Numbered from the stretch's first letter, positions 17,087 to 27,503 are shown. The stretch is 64,000 nt of DNA from Streptomyces flaveolus (GCF_000716535.1 NZ_JNWV01000020.1:1-64000), one strand, 5' to 3'. The notes: generated by a model not told the origin, from the sequence alone. Made by a program: numbers and translations.

Positions 17087-17755
17087 GTGCGTTCCCTTCC
17101 TCTGCCGCTCGCTCTCACCGCGCGTCTGACGCCGGTCGCGGTGCTCGCCTGTGCCGGCTGGGCGCTGACGTCCGGCCCGGCCGCGCCGCCGGCCTCCGCC
17201 GGGCACCCGACGGCCCAGAAGACGCCCTCCGGGTCCTCCGCCGCCGCCCCGTCGTCCACCGCGGCGGCGAAGACGTACACCACCGCGCCCGCCCCCTGCT
17301 CCGCCGTGGCCGCGGGCACCGTCAAGTCCCTTGTGCCCGGGGCGAAGACGGCCGGCAAGGAGATCCCGTCCACGGACACCGAACTGCGCCGCACCTGCTC
17401 CTGGAACGCGCTCCAGGGGTACGACTACCGCTGGCTCGACGTGTCGTTCGAGATCAGCGAGTCGGAGCAGGAGGCGAAGAAGGAGTACGAGCAGCGGGTC
17501 GCCGAGAAGAGCGGTGGCGGGGTCGTCCCCGGGCTCGGGGACAGCGCCTACTCCGTCGTGAACCTCACCACGGAGGACGGCCAACAGACCCGTGAGGGCG
17601 TCGTGTTGGCCCGTGCCGCCAACGCCCTCGTCGTCGTCACCTACAACGGGAGCGACTTCGAGAGCAAGAAGGCCCCCGGTACGGACGTCATCAACAAGGG
17701 TGCGATCAAGGCGGCGAAGTCCGCGGTGGCCGCGCTGGGCGGCGGCCGGGGCTGA
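17087..17755 (+). CDS. Secreted or lipid-anchored DUF3558-like protein
   Basis: A 222-residue exported protein. The N-terminal 25 residues form a signal peptide; the sequence VLAC at its end could act as a lipobox, though Leu at -2 is unusual. A Ser/Ala/Thr-rich linker (about 36-65) leads to a globular domain with two conserved-looking Cys residues (PAPCSAV and RRTCSWNAL), as in the DUF3558 family of actinobacterial lipoproteins of unknown function. The GTG at 17087 has GAGAAG about 8 nt upstream. Direction and neighbours give no pathway. The repeat array begins just beyond its stop. Confidence 0.7.
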   Translation: MRSLPLPLALTARLTPVAVLACAGWALTSGPAAPPASAGHPTAQKTPSGSSAAAPSSTAAAKTYTTAPAPCSAVAAGTVKSLVPGAKTAGKEIPSTDTELRRTCSWNALQGYDYRWLDVSFEISESEQEAKKEYEQRVAEKSGGGVVPGLGDSAYSVVNLTTEDGQQTREGVVLARAANALVVVTYNGSDFESKKAPGTDVINKGAIKAAKSAVAALGGGRG

Positions 17756-18597
17756 GCCACACGCTGCTCGGCGGGCTCGACGCGTCGCCGGTGACGAGGC
17801 CGAATCCGTGCGCGCGCCGGTGGCCGGACCCGTGGCCGTGTGCCGGTGACGGCGCCGAATCCGTGCCCGCACGCCGGTGACGAGTCCGGAGCTCAAGCGC
17901 CGGTGACGAGGCGAAGCCCGCACGGGGTGCCCCGGAGGCCCGAGCCGAGCCCGAGCGCCGACGCCGGTGACGACACCGAAGCCGTGCCCCTGCACCGGTG
18001 ACGAGGCCGAAGCCCAAACGCCGGTGACAAGGCGAAGCCCGTACGGGGTGCCCCGGAGGCCGGAGCCAAGCCCGAGCACCGCACGCCGGTGACCACGCCA
18101 AATCCGTGCCCGTACGCCGGTGACGAGGCCGAAGCTCACGCCGGTGACAAGGCGAAGCCCGTACGGGGTGCCCCGGAGGCCGGAGCCAAGCCCGAGCGCC
18201 GCACGCCGGTGACGACACCGAAGCCGTGCCCGTGCACCGGTGACGAGGCCGAAGCACGAGCGCCGGTGACAAGGCGAAGCCCACACGGGGTGCACCGGAA
18301 GCCCCAGCGCCGCACGTCGGTGACGACACCGAAGCCGTGCCCCTGCACCGGTGACGAGGCCGAAGCCCAAACGCCGGTCGGGGCGAGGGTCGTACGCCGG
18401 TGCCCGGCCCCAGCAGCCCGGGCCCGGGTCCGTGCTCCGGGGTCAGGACGGCGGGTCCGCGTCCTGGTGTGCGGGGAGCCGGGGCGCGCCGAGGGCGGGG
18501 GGCTGCTGGTCAGGACGGGCACCGGTGAGGTCGCGGTGCGGCTGTCCCGGGCCGGCGACTGACCGAGCCCCGCGCCCCGGTGATGACGCCGGGCCGC
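17756..18597. repeat. Four ~120-bp tandem repeats in an 842-bp gene-free gap
   Basis: Four tandem units begin with cgccggtgac at 17898, 18019, 18139 and 18261 and end at 18371 (lengths 121, 120, 122 and 111). Each unit contains three gccggtgac-type blocks, acggggtgccccggagg and gccgtgcccctgcaccgg-like segments. Degenerate copies extend back to about 17780. Open frames through it are repeat artefacts. The tail 18380-18562 is not repetitive and ends a frame with GC-rich third positions, possibly the last 60 codons of a lost gene. No tRNA, promoter or terminator was recognised. Confidence 0.8.
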
Positions 18598-20121
<1,524 letters not shown>

Positions 20122-20241
20122 GGGCTGGCCAATCGGGGAGGGAGGGATCGGGATGGCCGTGCGGGCACCAGCCCCCTCCCCCAGGCGGCGGGGAGGGGAG
20201 ACCAAGAGGGGCGTGGGGGGACTAGGAAGGCGTGGACGGGG

Positions 20242-21261
20242 TCAGGAGTTGACGGCGGGGATGACGTGCCGGCCGTAGGCCTCGATGGTGGCTTCCTGCG
20301 CGTCGTGCATGTCGTACACCGCGAACTGGTCGACGCCCAGGGCGCGCAGCGCGGTCAGTTTCTCGACGTGCTTCTCGACCGGGCCGATGACGCAGAACCG
20401 GTCCACGATCTCGTCGGGCACGAACGCGGTGTCCGGGTTGCCGCTGCGGCCGTGGTGGGCGTAGTCGTAGCCCTGCCGGGCCTTGATGTAGTCGGTGAGT
20501 TCCTCGGGGACCTGCGCGGAGTGCTCGCCGTACCTGGTGACCAGGTCGGCGACGTGGTTGCCGACCATGCCGCCGAACCAGCGGCACTGGTCGCGGGCGT
20601 GCGCCAGGGCCTCGGGAGAGTCGTCCTCGGTGACGTAGGCGGGGGCGGCGACGCAGATCGTCACCTCGGACGGGTCACGGCCGGCCGCGACCGCCGCGTC
20701 CTTGACGGCCTTCACCATGTACTCGGTCAGGTACAGGTCGGCGAGCTGGAGGATGAACCCGTCGGCCTCCTCGCCGGTCATCTTCAGCGCCTTCGGTCCG
20801 TACGCGGCCATCCAGACGGGGAGTTCGGCGCCCTCCTTGATCCACGGGAAGCGGATCTTCGTACCGCCGAGGTCGGCCTCCTCGCCCCGGGCGAGGGCGC
20901 GGATGACCTTCATGGCCTCGCTGATCCGGGCGAGCGTGTTGGGTTTGCGGCCCGCGACGCGCATCGCGGAGTCGCCGCGGCCGATGCCGCAGACGGTGCG
21001 GTTGCCGAACATGTCGTTGAGGGTGGCGAAGGTGGAGGCGGTGACCTCCCAGGTCCGGGTGCCCGGGTTGGTGACCATCGGACCGACCTTGAGCTTCTGC
21101 GTGTTCGCCAGGATCTGGCTGTAGATCACGAACGGTTCCTGCCAGAGCACGGCGGAGTCGAAGGTCCAGCCGTAGCGGAAGCCGTTGCGCTCGGCCCGTT
21201 TCATCAGGCTGATGACCCGGGAGGCCGGCGGGTCGGTCTGGAGGACGAGTCCGAAGTCCAT
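20242..21261 (-). CDS. LLM-class F420/flavin-dependent oxidoreductase (TIGR03842-like)
   Basis: A 339-residue luciferase-like TIM-barrel oxidoreductase. It opens MDFGLVLQTDPPASRVISLM, has TNPGTRTWEVTASTFATLND and GIGRGDSAMRVAGRKPN (cofactor-phosphate region) and ends in the hydrophobic core ALGVDQFAVYDMHD. This subfamily is regularly found next to dihydropyrimidinase genes in actinobacteria, but its reaction is unproven. It could reduce or oxidise the pyrimidine ring in place of a classical dihydropyrimidine dehydrogenase, which is absent here. The start is ATG 21261 with AGGAG upstream, 11 nt after the dihydropyrimidinase stop, so the two are almost certainly co-translated. Confidence 0.85.
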   Translation of the reverse strand: MDFGLVLQTDPPASRVISLMKRAERNGFRYGWTFDSAVLWQEPFVIYSQILANTQKLKVGPMVTNPGTRTWEVTASTFATLNDMFGNRTVCGIGRGDSAMRVAGRKPNTLARISEAMKVIRALARGEEADLGGTKIRFPWIKEGAELPVWMAAYGPKALKMTGEEADGFILQLADLYLTEYMVKAVKDAAVAAGRDPSEVTICVAAPAYVTEDDSPEALAHARDQCRWFGGMVGNHVADLVTRYGEHSAQVPEELTDYIKARQGYDYAHHGRSGNPDTAFVPDEIVDRFCVIGPVEKHVEKLTALRALGVDQFAVYDMHDAQEATIEAYGRHVIPAVNS

Positions 21262-21272
21262 GGGCGCCACTC

Positions 21273-22667
21273 CTAGTTGAGGTACTGACAGGTGGAGCGC
21301 GGGGTGAAGACGCCGTGGCCGGCGCGTCCGGTGTACTCCCGCTGGTCGATGACGAGTTCGCCGCGCGACAGGACCGTCTCGACGCGGCCGGTGACGCGCT
21401 TGCCCTCGTACGCCGAGTAGTCGACGTTCATGTGGTGGGTCTCGGCGGACATCACCTGCTCGGCGTGCGGGTCGTAGACGACGACGTCCGCGTCGGCGCC
21501 CGGGGTGATGGTTCCCTTCTTCGGGTACAGGCCGAACATCCGGGCCGGGGTGGCACAGGCGATCTCGATCCAGCGACGGCGGGAGATGTGCCCGTCCACG
21601 ACCGCCTGGTGGAGCAGGTCCATACGGTTCTCCACGCCCGGAAGCCCGTTGGGGATCTTGGAGAAGTCGCCGCGGCCCAGTTCCTTCTGGCCGGTGAAGC
21701 AGAAGGGGCAGTGGTCGGTGGAGACGACCTGGAGGTCGTTGGTGCGCAGGCCCTGCCACAGCCTGGCCTGGTGCTCCTTCGGCCTGAGGGGCGTGCTGCA
21801 CACGTACTTCGCGCCCTCGAAGTCCGGCTCGGCGAGGTTGTCGGTGGACAGGAACAGGTACTGCGGGCAGGTCTCGCCGAAGACGTTCAGCCCCTCGTCG
21901 CGCGCCCGAGCCAGCTCGGCCACGGCCTCCATGGCGGAGACGTGCACGACGTACAGGGGCGCGCCGGCCACCTGGGCGAGCCTGATGGCCCGGTGGGTGG
22001 CCTCCGCCTCCAGCAGGGCCTTGCGCACCTCGCCGTGGTAGCGCGGATCGGTCTCGCCCCGGGCGAGCGCCTGCTCGACCAGCACGTCGATGGCGATGCC
22101 GTTCTCGGCGTGCATCATGATCAGCCCGCCGTTCTCGGCGGAGCGCTGCATGGCGCGCAGGATCTGCCCGTCGTCGGAGTAGAAGACCCCGGGGTAGGCC
22201 ATGAACTGCTTGAAGCTGGTGACCCCCTCCTCGATCAGCAGGTCCATCTCCTTGAGCGTCTCCTGGTTCACATCGGAGACGATCATGTGGAAGGCGTAGT
22301 CGATCGCGCAGTTGCCCTCCGCCTTGGCGTGCCAGGTGTCCAGTCCCTCGCGCAGGGTGTGGCCGACGCTCTGCACCGCGAAGTCCACGATGGTCGTCGT
22401 ACCGCCCCAGGCGGCGGCCCGGGTGCCGGTCTCGAAGGTGTCGGAGGCGAAGGTGCCGCCGAACGGCAGCTCCATGTGGGTGTGGGCGTCGACGCCGCCC
22501 GGGATGACGTACTTCCCGGTGGCGTCGATCGTGCGGTCCGCGCTCCAGCTCTGTGAGCCGGGCGTGGCGAGGGCGGCGATGCGGGTGTCCTCGATGAGGA
22601 CGTCGGCGTGGATCTCGTCGGACGCGGTGATGACTAGGCCACCGCGGATGACGGTGCGCGTGGTCAT
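21273..22667 (-). CDS. hydA: Dihydropyrimidinase (D-hydantoinase)
   Basis: A 464-residue cyclic amidohydrolase that opens the ring of 5,6-dihydropyrimidines or 5-substituted hydantoins. The binuclear metal site is complete: H62 and H64 (GVDAHTHMELPFGG), the lysine to be carboxylated K153 (TSFKQFMAYPG), H186 (MMHAENG), H242 (VVHVSA) and D318 (STDHCPF). The length matches the family. It is placed between the amidase gene upstream and the LLM oxidoreductase downstream, consistent with the second step of reductive pyrimidine catabolism. The N-carbamoyl product would go to the two beta-ureidopropionase-like enzymes of the cluster. Confidence 0.92.
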   Translation of the reverse strand: MTTRTVIRGGLVITASDEIHADVLIEDTRIAALATPGSQSWSADRTIDATGKYVIPGGVDAHTHMELPFGGTFASDTFETGTRAAAWGGTTTIVDFAVQSVGHTLREGLDTWHAKAEGNCAIDYAFHMIVSDVNQETLKEMDLLIEEGVTSFKQFMAYPGVFYSDDGQILRAMQRSAENGGLIMMHAENGIAIDVLVEQALARGETDPRYHGEVRKALLEAEATHRAIRLAQVAGAPLYVVHVSAMEAVAELARARDEGLNVFGETCPQYLFLSTDNLAEPDFEGAKYVCSTPLRPKEHQARLWQGLRTNDLQVVSTDHCPFCFTGQKELGRGDFSKIPNGLPGVENRMDLLHQAVVDGHISRRRWIEIACATPARMFGLYPKKGTITPGADADVVVYDPHAEQVMSAETHHMNVDYSAYEGKRVTGRVETVLSRGELVIDQREYTGRAGHGVFTPRSTCQYLN

Positions 22668-22710
22668 GGGGTGCCTCTCTCTCGTGGCCGTCTGCGGGTC
22701 GTCTGTGGCT

Positions 22711-22736
22711 GGTCGCGCCCACGCGGCGGAGCCGCA
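22711..22736. repeat. Dispersed intergenic repeat (copy 1)
   Basis: The block gcgcccacgcggcggagccg within this span recurs in reverse complement at 30739-30761 with one mismatch. Here it is followed by a ccccttcgggacgcg stem-loop remnant (to about 22768). It looks like one of the short interspersed intergenic repeats common in Streptomyces genomes. Confidence 0.5.
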
Positions 22737-22770
22737 CGTCGATGCGGCCCCGCGCCCCTTCGGGACGCGC

Positions 22771-23613
22771 CTACGGCGCCGTCAGCGGCCCGTACGCCGC
22801 AGGGTTGCGGTCCCGGTAGAACTGCCAGCGGTCGCGGACCTCGCGCAGCTTGGCCAGGTCCAGGTCGCGGACGACCAGTTCGGTCTCCTTGTCGCTCGCG
22901 ACCTCGCCGACGAACTGGGCCTCCGGGTCCACGAAGTAGGTGGTGCCGTAGAAGTCGTTGTCGCCCAGGTCCTCCACGCCGACCCGGTTGATCGCGCCGA
23001 CGAAGTACTCGTTGGCGACGGCCGCCGCCGGCTGCTCCAGCTGCCACAGGTAGCGGGACAGGCCGCGCGAGGTGGCCGACGGGTTGAAGACGATCTCGGC
23101 GCCGGCGAGGCCGAGCGCCCGCCAGCCCTCCGGGAAGTGGCGGTCGTAGCAGATGTAGACGCCGATCCGGCCGGCCGCGGTGTCGAAGACGGGCCAGCCG
23201 CTGTTGCCGGGGCGGAAGTAGAACTTCTCCCAGAATCCCCGGACCTGGGGGATGTGGGTCTTGCGGTACTTGCCGAGGTAGGAGCCGTCCGCGTCGATCA
23301 CGGCGGCCGTGTTGTACAGGACGCCCGGCTGCTCCTCCTCGTACATGGGCAGGACCAGGACGATTCCCAGCTCGCGGGCGAGGGCCTGGAAGCGCCGGAC
23401 GGTCGGGCCCTCCGGGATCCGTTCGGCGTACTCGTAGAACGCCTTGTCCTGGACCTGGCAGAAGTACGGGCCGTAGAACAGCTCCTGGAAGCAGAGGACT
23501 TGGGCGCCCTGGGCGGCGGCGTCGCGGGCCGCCTGCTCGTGCACCTGGATCATGGACTCCTTGTCGCCGGTCCAGGCGGTCTGGAAGAGGGCGGCTCGGA
23601 TCACTCGGCTCAT
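22771..23613 (-). CDS. Nitrilase-superfamily amidase, beta-ureidopropionase-like (copy 1)
   Basis: A 280-residue carbon-nitrogen hydrolase with the catalytic triad E44 (CFQELFYGPYFCQ), K118 (KYRKTHIPQ) and C155 (YICYDRHFPEGW). It most resembles beta-ureidopropionases/N-carbamoyl amidases, which release CO2, NH3 and a beta-amino acid from the dihydropyrimidinase product. It lies just upstream of dihydropyrimidinase, separated by 103 nt. A second, gap-free homologue of identical length is at 26632-27474. A promoter region with four direct GTKTCAC boxes precedes it, so it can probably be transcribed separately from the upstream genes. Confidence 0.88.
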   Translation of the reverse strand: MSRVIRAALFQTAWTGDKESMIQVHEQAARDAAAQGAQVLCFQELFYGPYFCQVQDKAFYEYAERIPEGPTVRRFQALARELGIVLVLPMYEEEQPGVLYNTAAVIDADGSYLGKYRKTHIPQVRGFWEKFYFRPGNSGWPVFDTAAGRIGVYICYDRHFPEGWRALGLAGAEIVFNPSATSRGLSRYLWQLEQPAAAVANEYFVGAINRVGVEDLGDNDFYGTTYFVDPEAQFVGEVASDKETELVVRDLDLAKLREVRDRWQFYRDRNPAAYGPLTAP

Positions 23614-23679
23614 CGGGACCTCCGGTAGCTCGGTGTGCGGTGAGCGTATGAAGCCCGGACGGCCGGTTCGACGGGCAGC

Positions 23680-23772
23680 GTGTCACGTCCGCGGGCGGTC
23701 GGCGTGCCACCGTGTCACGTGTGCGCGGTTCCATGTTTCACCGCCGTTGTCGCAGGTCGTCGCATGTTTCAC
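23680..23772. promoter_or_regulatory. Four phased GTKTCAC boxes before amidase copy 1
   Basis: Direct repeats gtgtcac at 23680-23686 and 23712-23718, and gtttcac at 23735-23741 and 23766-23772, spaced 32, 23 and 31 nt. The first pair is embedded in cgtgtcacgt, the second pair in catgtttcacc. The spacings are near two or three helical turns. The last copy overlaps the stop codon of the PucR gene. Likely binding sites for a regulator of the catabolic genes, with PucR the obvious candidate. Confidence 0.5.
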
Positions 23773-25334
23773 CCCTGTTGCGCGTCATGCGCGAGGAGCG
23801 CGATGTGCACGGAGGCCGCCTGTTCGAAGTCGTCCAGGTCGACGCCGAGGCGGGTCTGTATGGCCTCCAGGCGCCGGTAGAGGGCCGGCCGGGAGACATG
23901 GTGGAGCTGGGCGGTGCGGGACTTGTTGCGGCCCGTCGCCAGATAGGTCCGCAGGACGTTGAGCAGCTCCGGTTCGGCGTCGCACAGCAGTCCGTCCAGC
24001 TCGCGCTCGGCGAAGGACTGCACCTGCGGGTCGTCGCGCAACAGGCGGATCAGCCCGCGCAGATGGACGTCCTTGAGGCGGACGACGGCCGGCAGGTCGA
24101 GGGCGGCGGAGGAGCCGGCGACGGCGTCGGCGACGTGCCGGGCCTCGCGCAGCCCGGCGGGCACGTCGTCCCACGCGGTGCGGGGACCGGCGGCGGCGAC
24201 CACGGCCGGGGACGCGGCGCGCAGCCGGGTCGCGAAGTGCGCGGTGAGCGCCTCGGCGTCCTGGTCGCGGGCGAGGCTGAGCAGCACGGTGGCGGCGCCG
24301 TCCGCGAGTTCGGCGACGAGTCCGGGCAGCCCCAGCAGGCGCAGCACCCGGTCGAGTTGGTCCGGTGTGCGGCCTTGGACGACGAGCGGCACGAAGGTCC
24401 GCCGGTTGACCGGCAGCCCGGCCGCCCGGGCCCGCGGCAGCAGGTGCCGGGCCGGTACGACCCCGGAGACCAGGTCGGTCAGCAGGCTCTGCGCGGACTG
24501 CTCCTCCCAGCTCTGCGCGCAGGCGCCGCCGAGCATCCGGTGCAGCACCAGGGCCTCGGCGGCCCGGTCGGCGAGCAGCCGCCCGGTGGCCGTGTCGCCC
24601 CGGTAGCCGCACAGCAGCAGCCGGCCCCACCGTTCCCCGCCCCCGCCCAGCTCGGCGCGGATCCAGCCGTCGCCGGCGCTGCCGCCGGCCTGACGGGCGA
24701 TCCGCTCCCAGTCGCGCAGTACGTCGTCCACCGCGGACCGCTCCCCCGCCGTGCCGAGGACGCGGTGGGCGAGGTTGGTGACGACGACCGGGCAGCCGCT
24801 GTGCCGGGCGACCTCGTCGAGCAGCCGTTGCAGCGGCGCGCCGGCGGTGATCAGCCCGGTGAGGGCGGTGCGCACGGTCTCCGAGAGGCTGATCGCGGCG
24901 AACTTCCGCCGCACGAGCCGGGACTGCACTTCCTCCGTCAACTCGGCGAAGGGGAACGGCCGGTGCAGTACGACCATGGGAAGCCCGCACCGCTCGGCGG
25001 CCCGGCGCATCACCTCGGGCGGCGTGGGGAAGGCCCGGCCGAGACCGAGGACGACGGCCGCCGCCTCCGCCCGGTGCAGGGACTGGATGTACTCGGCCTG
25101 CCGGGCCTCGTCCCCGGCGAGCAGCACGCCGGTGGTGAGGACCATCTCGCCGCCGCTGAGCATCACGCCGACGTCGGCGGCCTCGGCGACGTGCACCCAG
25201 CGCACCGGCCGGTCGAGCTGCGCGGCGCCGGCCACCACCTCGGGTTCCCCGGCGAGCACGCGCTCCAGGGTCAGCACCTGGCGCACGGAGAGGGCGGGTT
25301 CCGGACTGTGCCGGGACTCCGAGGTGATGCTCAT
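23769..25334 (-). CDS. PucR family transcriptional regulator
   Basis: A 521-residue regulator with an N-terminal PucR sensory domain (about 15-140, LSVRQVLTLERVLAGEPEVV), a GGDEF-like middle part (about 280-400) and a C-terminal PucR helix-turn-helix (about 460-515, LRTYLATGRNKSRTAQLHHV then SRPALYRRLEAIQTRLG). PucR-type proteins control purine, hydantoin and amino-acid catabolic genes in response to intermediates. It is embedded in the cluster, 17 nt after the aminotransferase and 155 nt before amidase copy 1, so it probably regulates both parts. The ATG at 25334 was preferred over reading on from the aminotransferase; AGGTG stands about 9 nt upstream. Confidence 0.9.
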   Translation of the reverse strand: MSITSESRHSPEPALSVRQVLTLERVLAGEPEVVAGAAQLDRPVRWVHVAEAADVGVMLSGGEMVLTTGVLLAGDEARQAEYIQSLHRAEAAAVVLGLGRAFPTPPEVMRRAAERCGLPMVVLHRPFPFAELTEEVQSRLVRRKFAAISLSETVRTALTGLITAGAPLQRLLDEVARHSGCPVVVTNLAHRVLGTAGERSAVDDVLRDWERIARQAGGSAGDGWIRAELGGGGERWGRLLLCGYRGDTATGRLLADRAAEALVLHRMLGGACAQSWEEQSAQSLLTDLVSGVVPARHLLPRARAAGLPVNRRTFVPLVVQGRTPDQLDRVLRLLGLPGLVAELADGAATVLLSLARDQDAEALTAHFATRLRAASPAVVAAAGPRTAWDDVPAGLREARHVADAVAGSSAALDLPAVVRLKDVHLRGLIRLLRDDPQVQSFAERELDGLLCDAEPELLNVLRTYLATGRNKSRTAQLHHVSRPALYRRLEAIQTRLGVDLDDFEQAASVHIALLAHDAQQG

Positions 25335-25351
25335 GGCCGTACACCTGTTCT

Positions 25352-26635
25352 CTAGTACGTGCTCCTCAGCGCCTGTTCCAGGATCGCCGCGCCCTCCTCG
25401 GCCTCGGCGACCGTCAGCGACAGCGGCGGGCTGATCCGCAGGGCGCTGGTGTCGTGCCCGCCGCCCTTGCCGAGGAGCAGCCCGCCCTCCCGGGCCGCCT
25501 CCAGTACCGCGGCGACGGCCTGCGGGTCGGCCTCGTCCGTGCCGGGCCTGACCAGCTCGACGCCGATCATCAGCCCGCGTCCGCGCACCTCCCGCACCCC
25601 GGGCAGCTGCGCGCCGACCGCCCGCAGCCGCTCGAGGAGCAGGCCGCCGACGCGCCGGGCGTTGCCCTGGAGGTCGTGTTCGAGGAGGTAGGCGAGGTTG
25701 GCGAGGCCGGCGGCCATGGTGATCTGGGTGCCGCCGAAGGTGGAGATGCTGTTGGCGTCCAGGCAGTTCATGATCTCGGAGCGGGCGATGACCCCGCCGA
25801 TGGACATGCCGTTGCCGATGCCCTTGGCGAAGGTGACGATGTCCGGCGGGCCGCTGCGGGCGTGTGCCTGCCAGCCCCAGAAGTGGTCGCCGGTGCGGCC
25901 CCAGCCGGTCTGCACCTCGTCGGCGATCCACAGGACGCCGTGCTCCTTCAGCACCTCCCGGAAGGCGGCGTAGAGGCTGTCCGGCGGGGAGGTGAACCCG
26001 CCGACGCCCTGGACGGGTTCGGCGATCAGCGCGGCCGGCGGCCGGGTGTGGCCGAGGACGTCCTTCAGGTCGGCGACGCAGGCGTCGATGAACGCGCGGT
26101 CGTCGAGGTGGGCGAACGGCCCCCGGGTGCGGACGCCGCCGTGGACGTACAGGGTCTGCAGCGGGGACAGGGAGGTCGGGGACCAGCCGCGGTTGCCGGT
26201 GACGCCGATCGCGCTGAAGGACCGGCCGTGGTAGCTGTTCCGCATCGCGAGGACGGTGTTGCTGCGCCGGTAGGTGGTGGCGAGCAGCAGGGCGGTGTCG
26301 TTGGCCTCGGTGCCGGAGGTCGTGAAGAACACCCGGGCGTCCGGGATGCCGCTCACCTGGGCGACGCGCTCGGCGAGTTCGACCATCGGCCGGTTGAGGT
26401 AGAGGGTGGAGGAGTGGATGATCCGGCCGGCCTGCTCGCTGACCGCCTTGGTCACCTCGGTCAGCGCGTGCGCGGTCAGCGTGGTCAGGATGCCGCCGAA
26501 GAAGTCCAGGTAGCGTCGGCCGGCGGAGTCCCAGACGTGGCGTCCCTCGCCGTGGCTGATCTCGATCGGGTCGTCGTAGTACAGGGCGAGCCAGTCGGGC
26601 AGGACCCTGCGGTGGCGGGAGTAGAGGTCGTTCAC
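25352..26635 (-). CDS. Class III PLP aminotransferase (beta-alanine/AGXT2-like)
   Basis: A 427-residue omega-aminotransferase of class III. PLP-site residues are visible: the phosphate loop TSGTEAND (about 107-114), aromatic stacking region NSYHGRS, D239-E240 in IADEVQTGWGRTG and the Schiff-base lysine K271 (FAKGIGNGMSIGG). Of this class, enzymes that transaminate beta-alanine or 3-aminoisobutyrate fit the context: those are the products of uracil and thymine breakdown after beta-ureidopropionase. The GTG start at 26635 overlaps the stop of the upstream amidase as GTGA, so the two are translationally coupled. This coupling strengthens the view that the amidase product is its substrate. Confidence 0.87.
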   Translation of the reverse strand: MNDLYSRHRRVLPDWLALYYDDPIEISHGEGRHVWDSAGRRYLDFFGGILTTLTAHALTEVTKAVSEQAGRIIHSSTLYLNRPMVELAERVAQVSGIPDARVFFTTSGTEANDTALLLATTYRRSNTVLAMRNSYHGRSFSAIGVTGNRGWSPTSLSPLQTLYVHGGVRTRGPFAHLDDRAFIDACVADLKDVLGHTRPPAALIAEPVQGVGGFTSPPDSLYAAFREVLKEHGVLWIADEVQTGWGRTGDHFWGWQAHARSGPPDIVTFAKGIGNGMSIGGVIARSEIMNCLDANSISTFGGTQITMAAGLANLAYLLEHDLQGNARRVGGLLLERLRAVGAQLPGVREVRGRGLMIGVELVRPGTDEADPQAVAAVLEAAREGGLLLGKGGGHDTSALRISPPLSLTVAEAEEGAAILEQALRSTY

Positions 26636-27474
26636 GGCTGCACCAGCCCTTCGTAGGCGTCGGGGCGGCGGTCGCGGTAGAAGGCCCACTGCCGCCGCAC
26701 TTCCTCGATGAGGTCGAAGTCCAGGTCGCGGACGAGGAGTTCCTCACTCTTGTCGCTGGCGGCCTCGCCCACGAACTGTCCGCGTGGATCCACGAAGTAC
26801 GACGTCCCGTAGAAGTCGTTGTCGCCGTACTCCTCCTGCCCGACCCGGTTGATGGCGGCGATGAAGTACTCGTTGGCGACGGCCGCGGCGGGCTGCTCGA
26901 GCTGCCACAGGTAGGCGGACAGGCCCCGGTGGGTGGCGGACGGGTTGTAGACCAACTGGGCGCCGTTCAAGCCGAGTTGCCGCCAGCCCTCCGGGAAGTG
27001 CCGGTCGTAGCAGATGTAGACGCCGACCTTGCCGACCGCGGTGTCGAAGACGGGCCAGCCCAGGTTGCCGGGCTTGAAGTAGTACTTCTCCCAGAAGCCC
27101 TTGACCTGCGGGATGTGGTGCTTGCGGTACTTGCCGAGGTAGGTGCCGTCGGCGTCGATCACGGCGGCGGTGTTGTAGTAGAAGCCGGACTGTTCGACCT
27201 CGAAGACCGGGACGACGATCACCATGCCGGTCTCGCGCGCCAGCTCCCGCATCCGGCGGACCGTCGGCCCGTCGGGCACCGGCTCGGCCCAGCGGTAGTG
27301 CTCCGGTTCCTGGACCTGGCAGAAGTAGGGGGCGTTGAAGACCTCCTGGAACCCGATGATCCGCGCGCCCCGGCGGGCCGCCTCGCGGGCGTGCTCCTCG
27401 TGCTTCGCGACCATGGACTCGGTGTCGCCGGTCCAGGTGGCCTGGACCAGAGCGGCGCGGACGACGTTGGTCAT
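26632..27474 (-). CDS. Nitrilase-superfamily amidase, beta-ureidopropionase-like (copy 2)
   Basis: A 280-residue homologue of the amidase at 22771-23613, aligning without gaps, with roughly two thirds identity by eye and the same triad E44, K118 and C155. Differences such as CFQELFYGPY versus GFQEVFNAPY near the active site suggest different substrate ranges, for instance N-carbamoyl-beta-alanine versus N-carbamoyl-3-aminoisobutyrate or a hydantoin product. It is the first gene of the cluster. ATG 27474 has AAGGAG 7 nt upstream. Its stop overlaps the aminotransferase start. Three CTCTACG boxes lie 30-56 nt upstream of the start. Confidence 0.88.
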   Translation of the reverse strand: MTNVVRAALVQATWTGDTESMVAKHEEHAREAARRGARIIGFQEVFNAPYFCQVQEPEHYRWAEPVPDGPTVRRMRELARETGMVIVVPVFEVEQSGFYYNTAAVIDADGTYLGKYRKHHIPQVKGFWEKYYFKPGNLGWPVFDTAVGKVGVYICYDRHFPEGWRQLGLNGAQLVYNPSATHRGLSAYLWQLEQPAAAVANEYFIAAINRVGQEEYGDNDFYGTSYFVDPRGQFVGEAASDKSEELLVRDLDFDLIEEVRRQWAFYRDRRPDAYEGLVQP

Positions 27475-27503
27475 GAGCTGCTCCTTCGACACGACGTCAG
27501 AGC

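Noticed and set aside
17898..18371. CRISPR array
   Set aside because: Units of about 120 bp are tandem and nearly identical throughout; there are no unique spacers and no cas genes.
18089..18562. 157-codon frame through the 17.9-kb repeats
   Set aside because: Most of it is repeat sequence. The last 60 codons have GC-rich third positions and may be a gene remnant, but no start or family can be assigned.
20242..22737. 831-codon minus-strand frame suggesting a fused dihydropyrimidinase-oxidoreductase
   Set aside because: Only the last 339 codons are coding (LLM enzyme). The first part is the wrong frame across the dihydropyrimidinase gene, which has its own frame and stop 11 nt before the LLM start.
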